Source: Oscillospiraceae bacterium | GTDB taxonomy: Bacteria > Bacillota > Clostridia > Oscillospirales > Oscillospiraceae | Assembly (NCBI GenBank): GCA_022794215.1 | Contig: JAAWEH010000023.1 | Location: 1 to 59,957, forward strand | Direction of reading: 5' to 3' | Length of the DNA: 59,957 bases | In this document: positions 24,505-34,079 of the stretch, one piece after another | Layout: each line of letters opens with the position of its first letter | Position numbering within the stretch: position 1 is the stretch's first letter | Program-made: the position numbers and the translations under genes | Notes under the pieces: generated by a model | What the model saw: the letters and a program-made list of their open reading frames with translations, nothing else | What the model was told of the DNA's origin: nothing | The model's database searches: none

Positions 24505-27105
24505 ATGAACGCACAAAACTATACCCAAAAGACAGTGGAGGCCATCCAGGCCGCCCAGTCCATCGCCACCACCTATGGAAGCCAGCAGATCGAGCAGTGC
24601 CATCTGCTCCTGGCTCTTCTAGAGGCGGAAAACGGTTTAACGCCCCAGCTTTTGGCCAAAATGGGACTCACCGTTCCAAGCTTCCACGCCGCTGCAAAAG
24701 CACTGGTGGAGCGCCAGCCCAAGGTTTCCGGCCCGGGCCGTGAGGCCGGAAAGCTCTATGTCTCACCGGGGGTAGACCGGACTTTGAACGCTGCTGAGGA
24801 CGCTGCGGGACAGATGAAGGACGAGTATGTCTCCGTAGAGCATCTGCTGTTGGCACTGGTTCGGACGGCGGAGCGGGAGCTGGAACAGCTTTTGAAAACC
24901 TACCATATCACGGAGGAAGGTATCTTGCAGGCCCTTTCTTCCATCCGGGGCAACCAGCGGGTGACCTCGGACAACCCGGAGGAGACCTACGACGCTCTGA
25001 AAAAGTACGGCACCGACCTGGTGGAGCGGGCCCGGCAGAACAAGCTGGATCCAGTGATCGGACGGGATGAGGAGATCCGCAATGTGATCCGCATTCTCTC
25101 CCGAAAAAGCAAGAACAATCCCGTCCTCATTGGCGAACCCGGCGTGGGCAAAACTGCCATCGCCGAGGGGCTGGCCCAGCGGATCGTGAAGGGGGACGTG
25201 CCCGGTGCCCTGAAGGACAAAACCATTTTCAACCTGGACATGGGCTCCCTCATTGCCGGAGCCAAGTACCGGGGAGAGTTTGAGGAGCGGCTGAAGGCCG
25301 TTCTCAATGAAGTTAAGAAATCCGAAGGACGGATCATTCTCTTTATCGACGAGCTTCACACCATCGTAGGGGCGGGCAAAACCGAGGGGAGCATGGACGC
25401 GGGCAACCTACTCAAGCCCATGCTGGCCCGGGGAGAGCTCCACTGCATCGGGGCCACAACCCTCAACGAGTACCGCCAATATATCGAGAAGGACGCCGCC
25501 CTGGAGCGCCGGTTCCAGCCTGTGCTGGTAAAGGAGCCCACTGTGGAGGACACAGTAGCCATCCTCCGAGGGTTGAAGGAGCGGTATCAGGTGTTCCACG
25601 GGGTGAAGATCACCGATGGAGCCATCATTGCCGCCGCCACCCTCTCCGACCGCTATATCACCGACCGTTTTCTCCCGGATAAGGCCATCGACTTGGTGGA
25701 CGAGGCCTGCGCCACCGTCCGCACGGAGATTGACTCCATGCCCACCGAGCTGGACGTGCTCCAGGGGAAAATGACCCAGCTGGAGATCCAGGAGGCCGCC
25801 TTAGCCAAGGAGACCGACAAGCTCTCCCAGGGACGGCTGGCGGATATTCGCAAAGAGCTGAGTGATCTCAAAGAGGTCTTTAATGCACAAAAGACCCAGT
25901 GGGAGAATGAAAAGGAGGCCATCAGCCGGGTTCAAAAGCTCCGTGAGGAGCTGGAGGAGGCCAACGCAGAGCTGGCCCGGGCCCAGCGGCAGTATGATCT
26001 GAACAAGGCCGCTGAGCTCCAGTACGGACGTATTCCCCAGCTCCGAAAAGCCCTGGAGGAAAGCGAAGCTGCAGCCGGCCAAGACCGGGAGCAGAGCCTT
26101 CTCCGGGACAAGGTCACCGAGGAAGAGGTGGCCAAGATTGTGGAGCGGTGGACGGGTATCCCCGTATCTCGGCTTATGGAAGGGGAGCGGGAAAAGCTGC
26201 TGCACCTGGAGAGTATCCTCCACCGGCGCGTGGTAGGCCAGGAGGAGGCTGTCCGCTTGGTGAGCGAGGCGATCCTGAGAAGTCGGGCAGGGATTGCCGA
26301 CCCCAATAAGCCCATCGGCTCCTTCCTTTTCCTGGGCCCCACCGGTGTGGGGAAGACTGAGCTTGCCAAGACCCTGGCCGCCACCCTTTTTGACAGCGAA
26401 AAGAACCTGGTGCGCATCGACATGAGCGAATATATGGAAAAATTCTCTGTCTCCCGTCTCATCGGCGCACCTCCGGGGTATGTAGGCTATGAGGAGGGCG
26501 GCCAGCTTACCGAGGCGGTCCGTCGGGCGCCCTATTCCGTTATCCTTTTCGACGAGGTGGAGAAGGCTCATCCCGACGTGTTTAACGTTCTTCTCCAGGT
26601 GCTGGATGACGGCCGCATCACCGACGGCCAGGGCCGGACGGTGGATTTCAAAAACACGGTCATCATCCTCACCTCCAATCTGGGCAGCCAATATCTGCTG
26701 GAAGGTATCAACGAAGCGGGGGAGATCACCCCGGAGGCCAGGGAGCAGATCAACGCCCTTCTAAAGCAGGCATTCCGCCCCGAGTTTCTCAACCGTCTGG
26801 ACGAGATCGTTTTTTATAAGCCCTTGACAAAGGATAACGTGACCCATATTGTAGATCTGCTGCTGGAAAACCTGAACCAGCGCCTAAGCCAGCGGGAGCT
26901 GCGCTGCGAGCTGACTGCGGCGGCCAAGGAGCTCATCATGGAAAACGCTTACGATCCCCTATACGGCGCCCGGCCCCTGCGCCGCTATCTCCAACACACC
27001 CTGGAGACTCTTATGAGCCGCGCCATCATTGCCGGAGAAGTCACGGAAGGGGAGACGGTAACAATAGACGCAGCAGAGGGCAAGCTGAAAATAATGGAAA
27101 AATAA
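24505..27105 (+). CDS. clpB: ATP-dependent chaperone ClpB
   Basis: 866 residues, full length. The hexameric disaggregase works with DnaK. N-terminal Clp_N repeats (about 5-150), NBD1 with Walker A GEPGVGKT (210-217) and [13 protein letters not shown] pore region, the middle coiled-coil domain (about 400-525, marking ClpB rather than ClpC or ClpA), NBD2 with Walker A GPTGVGKT (611-618), and the C-terminal small domain. No ClpP-binding IGF loop was seen. ATG 24505 follows AAGAAGGATGTGAG. It pairs functionally with the hsp20 gene just upstream. Confidence 0.96.
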   Translation: MNAQNYTQKTVEAIQAAQSIATTYGSQQIEQCHLLLALLEAENGLTPQLLAKMGLTVPSFHAAAKALVERQPKVSGPGREAGKLYVSPGVDRTLNAAEDAAGQMKDEYVSVEHLLLALVRTAERELEQLLKTYHITEEGILQALSSIRGNQRVTSDNPEETYDALKKYGTDLVERARQNKLDPVIGRDEEIRNVIRILSRKSKNNPVLIGEPGVGKTAIAEGLAQRIVKGDVPGALKDKTIFNLDMGSLIAGAKYRGEFEERLKAVLNEVKKSEGRIILFIDELHTIVGAGKTEGSMDAGNLLKPMLARGELHCIGATTLNEYRQYIEKDAALERRFQPVLVKEPTVEDTVAILRGLKERYQVFHGVKITDGAIIAAATLSDRYITDRFLPDKAIDLVDEACATVRTEIDSMPTELDVLQGKMTQLEIQEAALAKETDKLSQGRLADIRKELSDLKEVFNAQKTQWENEKEAISRVQKLREELEEANAELARAQRQYDLNKAAELQYGRIPQLRKALEESEAAAGQDREQSLLRDKVTEEEVAKIVERWTGIPVSRLMEGEREKLLHLESILHRRVVGQEEAVRLVSEAILRSRAGIADPNKPIGSFLFLGPTGVGKTELAKTLAATLFDSEKNLVRIDMSEYMEKFSVSRLIGAPPGYVGYEEGGQLTEAVRRAPYSVILFDEVEKAHPDVFNVLLQVLDDGRITDGQGRTVDFKNTVIILTSNLGSQYLLEGINEAGEITPEAREQINALLKQAFRPEFLNRLDEIVFYKPLTKDNVTHIVDLLLENLNQRLSQRELRCELTAAAKELIMENAYDPLYGARPLRRYLQHTLETLMSRAIIAGEVTEGETVTIDAAEGKLKIMEK

Positions 27106-27116
27106 AAAGGCGGGAG

Positions 27117-27152
27117 GATCGGCACTGTACAAAATGCAGTGCCGATCTTTTT
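27117..27152 (+). terminator. Terminator after clpB
   Basis: GATCGGCACTG and CAGTGCCGATC arms with a 9-base loop, then TTTTT. Confidence 0.9.
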
Positions 27153-27278
27153 GCTGTTTCGGCACATACTATCATAAACCGCATCATCAAGACGTCCTTG
27201 TTTTGCAGCCGCCGCTACCGAACAGAGGATACGAAGAGATTTTCCTTGTATAGGGAGCGTAATTCTCATAAAGTGATG

Positions 27279-27307
27279 TTGAATTTTGGAAACAAAAGTG
27301 GTATCCT
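27279..27307 (+). promoter_or_regulatory. Promoter for the M13 peptidase
   Basis: TTGAAT (27279-27284), 17-bp spacer, TATCCT (27302-27307), about 28 bases before ATG 27342. Confidence 0.6.
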
Positions 27308-27341
27308 TAGCCTGTCAATTTTGTGAAAAGGAGTAGCTCAT

Positions 27342-29699
27342 ATGAAACACTGGAAACAACGGCTGGCGGCGGGAAGCTCCGCCTTGGCCTTGACGCTTAC
27401 CCTTGGCTCCGGCGCTCTGGCGGCTGAGTCAGATGTGCTGACTCGGGGCCAAGCCCGGGATATGCTCTCTGCCGCCGCTGATGACTACATCAGCCCAACT
27501 ATGGCGGACATCCTGCAGGGCGACGAAACAGGGACTTTTCACCTGGATCGCCCGCTGACCCGGGCGGAGGCCCTGGTTATGCTGGCGCGGGCCTTCGGCG
27601 GCTTTGAGCCCCCTGTGGGCGCCAATGCCCGGAGCGCCTTTCCCGCCGAGACCTTCACCGACATCCCTGCCTGGGCGGAGGAGGAACTGGCCGAAGTGCT
27701 GAGGGCCGGCATTGTGGCCGGTACCGGGGAAGGACAGCTCTCTCCGGAGGCATTGATCACACAGGCCGAATTGGAGACGCTCATCCGCCGGGCCTATGCC
27801 TACCAGGGCGCCAACCTGAAGGACGACTTCTATGCCGCCGTCAACAAGGACTGGCTGGATCAGTCTACCATTCCCGCCGGTCAGATGATCAACGGCGCCT
27901 TTTATGGACTTATGTTTGAGGTCAACGACCAGGTGGCCCAGCTCATTACCGATATTGTCGCCCAGCCGCAGGAGAAGGGAACCGCCGAGGCCAAGATCGC
28001 TGCCCTTTACAACACGGTGGTGGATACCGAGGGCCGGGAGAAGGCGGGGGTGGAACCGATCCGGAAGTATCTGGACGCCATTGATAGCGCAGAGACCCTG
28101 GACGACCTGATGGCTTCCGAGACCGAAATGCGGGAGGAACTGGGTTTTGTCACCCTTCTGAGCTTCGGCCTTACCATTGACCTGATGGACTCCAGCCAAT
28201 ACGCCGTTCGGTTCAGTACCTTTGAGTCTATGATGGGGAAAGACTTCTACGCTGGAGGCGATCCCACTCTAACCGAAGCCTACCTGAGCTTTCTCACCAA
28301 ACTCCTTACTCTGAGCGGGGAGGAGGAGACCACAGCCCGGGCCAACGCCCAGCGGGTCTATGACATGGAGGCGGTGGTCTCCGCTGCCTCTCTGGACGTC
28401 CAGGACAGGGGCAACGTGGATCTGATCTACAACCTCTACACCATGGAGGAGCTGAAAGCCATCTTCCCCCAGGTGGATCTGGAAGGTTTTTATGCTACCA
28501 GCGGCTTGAAGCCGACTGACCGGATCGGGGTCAGCGATGTGGGGGCGATGGAGGCTGGGGCGGCCTACTTCAACAATGACCATCTGGACGACCTGAAGGC
28601 TATGTCCAAGATCGGCCTTGTGTTGATGACCTGCAGCGCCCTGAACCAGGATTTTATGGAGGCTGAATATGAATTCCAGGCCGTTTACTACGGCGTGGAG
28701 GGCCGCCAAGACCCCGAACAGGTCGCCGCCGCCCAGGTTCAGAGCCTTCTCAGCGACTATCTCTCCCGGGCCTATGCTGAAGCCTATTTTACCCCTGAGG
28801 CCAAGGCCGATGTGGAGGAGATGATTGGGGAGTTCATCGCCATTTATAAAGAGCGGCTGGCCGCCCAGGACTGGATGAGCGAAGAAACCAAGGCCATGGC
28901 TCTTAAGAAGTTGGATGCCATGGCAGTGAAGGTGGGCTATCCTGATGATTGGACCACCTATCTGGACAACGCCGATATCAAGGGCCCTGAGGAGGGCGGA
29001 TCCTTCTTTTCCAATATGATCGCTGTCCAGAAAGCCGCCAGGGACGAGATGTTGTCCTACCAGGACAAGGGGGTGGACAAGGATGAATGGATGATAGCCC
29101 CTTATACGGTGAATGCCTGCTACAATGCCACCGCCAACGACATCACCTTCCCCGCCGCCATTCTTCAAAGCCCCATGTACGATGTGAATGCCAGCCGGGA
29201 GGAGAACCTGGGCGGCATCGGCTATGTGATCGCCCACGAGATCACCCACGCCTTTGACAACAATGGCGCCAAATTTGACGAGAACGGCAACGCCGCAGAC
29301 TGGTGGACTGCCGAGGATTATGCCGCGTTCCAGGCCAAATGTGAGGCTGTGGTAGAGTGGTACGACGGCCAGGAGTCTGCCCCCGGCATCCTCTGTTCGG
29401 GAGTGCAGACCCTCAGCGAGAATGTGGCTGACCTGGGCGCTCTGGCCTGCATTGTGGAAGCTGCCGGAAAGCTGGAGGAGCCCGATTACGAGACTCTCTT
29501 CCGCACGGTGGCCAGAACCTGGGTCTCCACCGCCTCCCGGAACACCCTGGAATATCTGGCGGCCGGTGATGTTCACGCCGCCGACAAGCTCCGGGTCAAC
29601 CGGGCGCTGCAGACCGTGGATCTGTTTTTTGAGACCTTTGAGATTCAGGAGGGGGACGGCATGTGGGTGGCCCCCGAGACTCGGGTCAAAATTTGGTAA
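27342..29699 (+). CDS. Secreted M13 metallopeptidase (PepO/neprilysin type) with N-terminal SLH region
   Basis: 785 residues. Signal peptide (1-27, AxA-type end), then SLH-like repeats (about 30-150; EALVMLARAFGG, FTDIPAWAEEELAEVLRAGIV). The peptidase starts near 160 with LKDDFYAAVNKDWLDQSTIP. The zinc site is HEITH (His632, Glu633, His636) with the third ligand Glu in LSENVADLGAL (about 692). NACYN (around 590) is the substrate-binding NAxYN-type motif. M13 enzymes cut small peptides. SLH anchoring would hold it on the cell surface. ATG 27342 has AAAAGGAG in front. It ends with a shared bidirectional terminator. Confidence 0.92.
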   Translation: MKHWKQRLAAGSSALALTLTLGSGALAAESDVLTRGQARDMLSAAADDYISPTMADILQGDETGTFHLDRPLTRAEALVMLARAFGGFEPPVGANARSAFPAETFTDIPAWAEEELAEVLRAGIVAGTGEGQLSPEALITQAELETLIRRAYAYQGANLKDDFYAAVNKDWLDQSTIPAGQMINGAFYGLMFEVNDQVAQLITDIVAQPQEKGTAEAKIAALYNTVVDTEGREKAGVEPIRKYLDAIDSAETLDDLMASETEMREELGFVTLLSFGLTIDLMDSSQYAVRFSTFESMMGKDFYAGGDPTLTEAYLSFLTKLLTLSGEEETTARANAQRVYDMEAVVSAASLDVQDRGNVDLIYNLYTMEELKAIFPQVDLEGFYATSGLKPTDRIGVSDVGAMEAGAAYFNNDHLDDLKAMSKIGLVLMTCSALNQDFMEAEYEFQAVYYGVEGRQDPEQVAAAQVQSLLSDYLSRAYAEAYFTPEAKADVEEMIGEFIAIYKERLAAQDWMSEETKAMALKKLDAMAVKVGYPDDWTTYLDNADIKGPEEGGSFFSNMIAVQKAARDEMLSYQDKGVDKDEWMIAPYTVNACYNATANDITFPAAILQSPMYDVNASREENLGGIGYVIAHEITHAFDNNGAKFDENGNAADWWTAEDYAAFQAKCEAVVEWYDGQESAPGILCSGVQTLSENVADLGALACIVEAAGKLEEPDYETLFRTVARTWVSTASRNTLEYLAAGDVHAADKLRVNRALQTVDLFFETFEIQEGDGMWVAPETRVKIW

Positions 29700-29714
29700 G
29701 AACTGAAAACGGCA

Positions 29715-29757
29715 CAAAAAATGGAGGCAGTTTCAATAACTGCCTCCATTTTTTTGT
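29715..29757. terminator. Bidirectional terminator
   Basis: AAAAAATGGAGGCAGTT and AACTGCCTCCATTTTTTT arms with TCAAT loop, between the convergent M13 and M15 genes. Confidence 0.92.
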
Positions 29758-29775
29758 TTTGCTGTTTGCGCAGTG

Positions 29776-31284
29776 TTACCATCCCATATAGGAGAAATGC
29801 ATATAATCGTGATACCCGTAGCTGTCATCGCTGTTGTCCGCCCAGGCGTCACCGCCCCAAGACCAGCCGTGCTCCCGGAAGATGCGCACCACCGAGCTGT
29901 TAGGGCCGATGGAGTAGGGGTTGCTCCCTGGCTGCCACAGAGAGCCGGTTTGGATGCGCCCGTTGCGGATTTGGTAGTTTTCGTTCCAGTTGATGTCGAT
30001 GGCGGTGCCGGTGTTGTGTTCTCCGGTGGCCTTGTCCCCCCGCCAGCCGTAGCCGCCCAGATCCCGGATGGGGAACTGCTCGGGATCATTGTAGATCTCG
30101 GTGAAGAGGGCCACCGTGTCCTCGGCAATGGCGGCGTTGATCAGGAAGCTGCCCTCAGAGGAATATTTGTTGCCCTCCTTGTCAATGCGCCACATGGGGA
30201 CGGTAATGGTGACCATATACTGCTCCGCCTCGCTGCGGCTGCTGTAACGCCGTTTGCTGGCAGTACCGAAAAGGAGGATCTTTTTCTGGTCGTTCTCTCC
30301 CAGCTTCCGCAGCCAGAAGTTTTGGGAATCGTATTCCGCCTGGGTGACCTGGCCGGCGGAAAGCTTTTCATAATAGGCCTCCTCGTCCAGCTCTGCCTGG
30401 GTGAAGGGCCGCATGGTGACGGCGTACAGATCCCGAGCCCGGGTGACGGTAGCGCCGCCGTCCACAGCGGCATAGTGCTTGGGGGCATATAGGTCGGCAA
30501 GCTCAGCGGTAAGGGCGCCCAGCTCGGCGGGGATCACTTTGTCCTCCACCAGAAGGCCGCCCTCCTGATCCAGAAGACGGAGTGTGATGTCCTTGGGTTC
30601 GCCCCAGATCCGCATTTCTGCCAGGGGAAGGGCCCGCATGAGGAGCACGGTGCCGTCGGCACGCTTGATGGTTTCACCGCCGTCGAAGGTGCCGTCGGTG
30701 CGGCCTTTGACAATGACGGCCTCAAAAAGCCGGGTCACGGCGGCCTGATGGTTTTCATCCAGGGTGTCCCAGTCGGAGAAGGAGTTGGCGGCGGTGGGCG
30801 TTTCCCAGTCGTCCCCGTTGTCGGAGGGGGCGCTCCAGAACATCTCCTTGTAATCAAGATCCAGCAGCAGACGGTCAAGGAGCACTGCGGCGTCCTGCCG
30901 CAAAATAGGCTGGGAGAGGGTGGAGGGGGACACCGGGAGGAATTCATTTTCCAGCAGCAGTCCCGTCTCTTTGGCGGCGTCGTATCCCGCCATGTCCCAG
31001 GGGGTTCCCAGATTTAGCTGGAGGGCGTATTCCTCCGGGTAGATGGCCCGGGTCAGCATGACAAGATACTGTCCCCAGGTCAGGATGTCCTCAGGGGCCA
31101 TACGGCCATCGTCCAGTCCTTTGAGAATGCCCAGTCTTACAGCCTCGGTCATATCGGCATAGGCCCAGTAACTCTCAGGAAGGTCAGGGTACTTTTCTGT
31201 GTTCTCCCCGGCGGCCAAGGCCCCCGCGGGGAGGGCCAGGGCAGCGCAGAGAGCCAGGGCACACAAGGGGCGAAACAGTTTCAT
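29776..31284 (-). CDS. SLH-domain M15-type peptidase, copy 1
   Basis: 502 residues. Signal peptide, SLH repeats (about 30-230: KYPDLPESYWAYADM, ILTWGQYLVMLTRAIYP, FSDWDTLDENHQ), a middle region of unknown type, and a C-terminal peptidase_M15_4-like domain (about 400-502). That domain has the zinc motif EHNTGTAIDIN and the closing WSWGGDAW...DYMHFSYMG, typical of D-Ala-D-Ala or L-Ala-D-Glu peptidases that cut peptidoglycan stem peptides. ATG 31284 follows AAAGGATGG. It is 25 bases downstream of a clear paralogue (31310) with the same architecture: a tandem duplication, probably one operon. Confidence 0.85.
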   Translation of the reverse strand: MKLFRPLCALALCAALALPAGALAAGENTEKYPDLPESYWAYADMTEAVRLGILKGLDDGRMAPEDILTWGQYLVMLTRAIYPEEYALQLNLGTPWDMAGYDAAKETGLLLENEFLPVSPSTLSQPILRQDAAVLLDRLLLDLDYKEMFWSAPSDNGDDWETPTAANSFSDWDTLDENHQAAVTRLFEAVIVKGRTDGTFDGGETIKRADGTVLLMRALPLAEMRIWGEPKDITLRLLDQEGGLLVEDKVIPAELGALTAELADLYAPKHYAAVDGGATVTRARDLYAVTMRPFTQAELDEEAYYEKLSAGQVTQAEYDSQNFWLRKLGENDQKKILLFGTASKRRYSSRSEAEQYMVTITVPMWRIDKEGNKYSSEGSFLINAAIAEDTVALFTEIYNDPEQFPIRDLGGYGWRGDKATGEHNTGTAIDINWNENYQIRNGRIQTGSLWQPGSNPYSIGPNSSVVRIFREHGWSWGGDAWADNSDDSYGYHDYMHFSYMGW

Positions 31285-31309
31285 GGAGGCCATCCTTTCT
31301 TTGACGGGG

Positions 31310-32803
31310 TCATCTGCCCATATAGGAAAAGTGCATATAATCGTGGTACCCTTCGCTGTCATCGCTGCTGTAGGCCCAGGCGTCTCCGCCCCAGGACCAG
31401 CCGTGCGCTTCAAAAATACGAACCACCGAGCTGTCAGGGCCGATGGAGTAGGGATTTTCCCCGGGCTCCCACAGGGAGCCTACCAGCACTTTGCCGTCCC
31501 GGATCTGATAGTTCTCGTTGGCGTTGATGTCCACCGCGGTGCCGCAGTTGTGCTCTCCGGTGGCGTTATCCCCCCGCCAGCCGTAGCCCCCCAGATCATG
31601 GATGGGGAACTGCTCGGGATCGTTGTAAATCTCGGTGAAGAGGGCCACCGTGTCCTCGGCGATGGCGGCGTGGATAGAGAAGGTGGCGGTGGAGGGCACT
31701 TTATTCCAATTCTTGTCCAGGTGCCACACCGGAACGGTGATGGTGGTCATGTTGGCCTCCGCCGTGGCCCGATCCGGGAAGCGAAGCTGATTCTCGTCGC
31801 CGAACAGAAGCATGGATTTCCGGGAGTTCTCCCCCTGGAACCAGAGCCAGAAGTCCTGGTCATAATAATCATCCCAGGTGAGCTCTCCCCGGTCTACCGC
31901 ATCCCAGAACTCCTCCTCGGCCGCCTCCGCCCGGGTGTAGGGACGGTAGGTAAGGGTATACTCGCTCTGGAAAGAGGAGATCTGCTGGGGATTGGAGGTG
32001 CGGACATAGTGCCAAAGCATGTTTTCGTCCACCAGGGAGTAGTCATAGTCTCCGGTTTGGGCCTCCACCAGCTGATCCTCGGTGAGAGAATTGCCCTGCT
32101 GGTCTACGATGTGAAGGGTGACAGTCACATCTTTCTTTGCCCAAGCGTCCGCCTTGTAGAGGGTTCGCAGGAGCAGAACCGTGCCGTCGGCCCGTTTGAC
32201 AGTCTCGTTGCCGCCAAAGACATAGGTGATCTCGTTGAACCCCAAATCAGGGTTGTAGGTTTCCACTGCCCGTCCCTGAACGATATCGGCGGAGTAGAGC
32301 TGGGCCAGGGCTTGCTGGTAGTTTTCATCCAGAGAGTTCCAGTCGGAGAAAGCGTAACTGGCGCTCCAGAGGCCCCAGTTGTAGGGATTCTCCGGCAGTA
32401 CCCGGTTCAGCAGCACCGCCACATCCTGCCGCAGAATGGGAGCCCAAAGATCCTCCGGATCCACGGGCAGGAAATCGTCCTCTAAAATGAGACCGTTGTC
32501 CCAGGCCGCCCAGTAACCGGCCTGATCCCAGGCGGCGCCCGCCTCCAGCTGAGCGTCGTAGGCATCAGGGTAAAAGGTGCGGGTCAGCATGACCAGATAT
32601 TGCCCCCAAGTCAAAGTATCCTCAGGGGCCATGCGCCCATCATCCGTTCCCTTGATGATCCCCAACCGGGCAGCCTTATCCATATCTTCATAGGCCCAAT
32701 GGGTGCTGGGCAGATCGGGATAGGAGGCGGCAGCTCTGGCTGCGGCGGGGAGAAGAAACAGAGTGCATAGCATAAGACAGCACAGTTGGCGGAAGACTTT
32801 CAT
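31310..32803 (-). CDS. SLH-domain M15-type peptidase, copy 2
   Basis: 497 residues, paralogue of the next gene downstream. Signal peptide (1-25), SLH repeats (SYPDLPSTHWAYEDM, TLTWGQYLVMLTRTFYP, FSDWNSLDENYQQ), a divergent middle and the M15_4-like catalytic end with EHNCGTAVDIN and DYMHFSYMG. The catalytic domains are nearly identical in the stretch IAEDTVALFTEIYNDPEQFP, but the middle parts differ widely, so the duplication is old or the ends are under strong constraint. ATG 32803 was chosen over 32812 because GAGAGG then has proper spacing. Confidence 0.85.
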   Translation of the reverse strand: MKVFRQLCCLMLCTLFLLPAAARAAASYPDLPSTHWAYEDMDKAARLGIIKGTDDGRMAPEDTLTWGQYLVMLTRTFYPDAYDAQLEAGAAWDQAGYWAAWDNGLILEDDFLPVDPEDLWAPILRQDVAVLLNRVLPENPYNWGLWSASYAFSDWNSLDENYQQALAQLYSADIVQGRAVETYNPDLGFNEITYVFGGNETVKRADGTVLLLRTLYKADAWAKKDVTVTLHIVDQQGNSLTEDQLVEAQTGDYDYSLVDENMLWHYVRTSNPQQISSFQSEYTLTYRPYTRAEAAEEEFWDAVDRGELTWDDYYDQDFWLWFQGENSRKSMLLFGDENQLRFPDRATAEANMTTITVPVWHLDKNWNKVPSTATFSIHAAIAEDTVALFTEIYNDPEQFPIHDLGGYGWRGDNATGEHNCGTAVDINANENYQIRDGKVLVGSLWEPGENPYSIGPDSSVVRIFEAHGWSWGGDAWAYSSDDSEGYHDYMHFSYMGR

Positions 32804-32894
32804 AAAGGTCATCCTCTCTCCGAAAATTCCCTTTTATTATAGTCTATCCCAGAAAAGAAGACAAGAAAAAAGTCAAAACAGGAAAGAACTGCCA

Positions 32895-32936
32895 TAAAAA
32901 AACCACCCTATCCCAGTTTGGGAAAGGGTGATTTTT
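32895..32936 (-). terminator. Terminator after SleB-like gene 1
   Basis: On the minus strand: CACCCTttCCCA, 3-base loop, TGGGatAGGGTG, then a T-run (A-run 32895-32902 on plus). Confidence 0.75.
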
Positions 32937-32952
32937 ATGAAAGGGGAGGGGC

Positions 32953-33768
32953 TCAGGCGTAAAAAGCGTGAGCGCCGATGGTGGCCACATAGGGCCGGTT
33001 CCGGGAAGCCCAGCTGTTGGGAGAATACCGGGGGTTGATAAAATAGAGGGCATTGCCCACCGTGTTGGCTCCGTCCAGACACAGCTTAGCAGCAATGATG
33101 CTCTGCTCATTGGGGGTCAGGTTGATAGAGCCGTTGGACACAGGAGTGAACTGTCCCCGCTGAAAAATGACCTCGTAAACAGTGTCGGGGAACCGGGAAC
33201 TGGCCACCCGGTTGAGCACCACATTGCCCACAGCGATCTTGCCCGCCAGGGGCTGGTTGCCGCTCTCGGCGTTGATGATGTGGCTCAGCCAGTAGACCAC
33301 GTCCTCCTGATAGGCCACGTCGCCCGGGGTAATGGGCCCGGTGCCGGCGGTAATGACCACATTGCCGCCGATGGGATCCCAGGAAACGTCCGCGCCTAGA
33401 GCGGCACACAAGGTGCGTACCGGCAGCAGGATCACATAGTCGGAAGTCTTGATGCCGTCCTTCAGGTAAAGGTAGCGGCCGTTGGCAATCAGGTAGCTGA
33501 GTCCGGGCCGGATCTCCATGTTCAGCCCGGGAGCGGTGACCACCGCCCGGTCATTTTTCCAAACGGCGGTGGCGTCGGGATAGAGGGCCTGTACCACAGG
33601 CCAGTAGGACACATAGGTCACTTCGTTCCAGACCTGGACAGGGGCGTCCAGGGAGATGACGGCGTCGTTGACAATGATGTCCAAGCCGTCGCTCTCAATA
33701 GCGGTGGCAGACGCGGCCATGCTGAAAAACAGGCTCAGGGTCAGCACCAAAGCGATAAGCTTTTTCAT
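32953..33768 (-). CDS. SleB-type cell wall hydrolase with copper-amine-oxidase-N-like domain, copy 1
   Basis: 271 residues. Signal peptide with ASATA cleavage region, a copper-amine-oxidase N-terminal-like domain (about 30-135; INGRYLYLKDG and LLPVRTLCAALGADVSW), then a Hydrolase_2 domain of the SleB/CwlJ family (about 150-271) with YWLSHIINAESGNQPLAGKIAVG and NVVLNR. SleB is a lytic transglycosylase of spore cortex; non-spore wall roles are also known. The catalytic Glu should be that in NAESG. ATG 33768 follows GGAGGAAATCAAATC. Promoter at 33840. Confidence 0.88.
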   Translation of the reverse strand: MKKLIALVLTLSLFFSMAASATAIESDGLDIIVNDAVISLDAPVQVWNEVTYVSYWPVVQALYPDATAVWKNDRAVVTAPGLNMEIRPGLSYLIANGRYLYLKDGIKTSDYVILLPVRTLCAALGADVSWDPIGGNVVITAGTGPITPGDVAYQEDVVYWLSHIINAESGNQPLAGKIAVGNVVLNRVASSRFPDTVYEVIFQRGQFTPVSNGSINLTPNEQSIIAAKLCLDGANTVGNALYFINPRYSPNSWASRNRPYVATIGAHAFYA

Positions 33769-33839
33769 GATTTGATTTCCTCCGATCACAAGTTTGGCTT
33801 TGAGAAATAACAGAGATTTCCGTACCAAATTGTAACCAT

Positions 33840-33868
33840 ATTGTAACCGATTCAACCCCGCAAATCAA
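33840..33868 (-). promoter_or_regulatory. Promoter of SleB-like gene 1
   Basis: On the minus strand: TTGATT (33868-33863), 17-bp spacer, TACAAT (33845-33840). The 311-base gap 33769-34079 otherwise holds AT-rich sequence, a repeated GGTTACAAT next to this -10, and the terminator of the upstream gene. Confidence 0.6.
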
Positions 33869-34033
33869 GAAAAATCCGTCAAAAACGTCAAAACGCATAA
33901 ATAAAAGGAGATTCGACAAAAAAAGATTCCCGGAAAAAGTTACAAAACAGAAACAAGCGAATCCGTTGTGGGACAGGGGATACATTAAGTAATCTAAAAG
34001 GAAGAAACAAAAATACAGATTGTAAAAGTGACC

Positions 34034-34063
34034 AAAAAAATGCCCCCGAATTCCTTCGGGGGC
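34034..34063 (-). terminator. Terminator after SleB-like gene 2
   Basis: GCCCCCGAA and TTCGGGGGC arms with a 4-base loop; seven A's on the plus strand give the T-run on the minus strand. Confidence 0.9.
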
Positions 34064-34079
34064 GAAAGAAATTTGGGGG

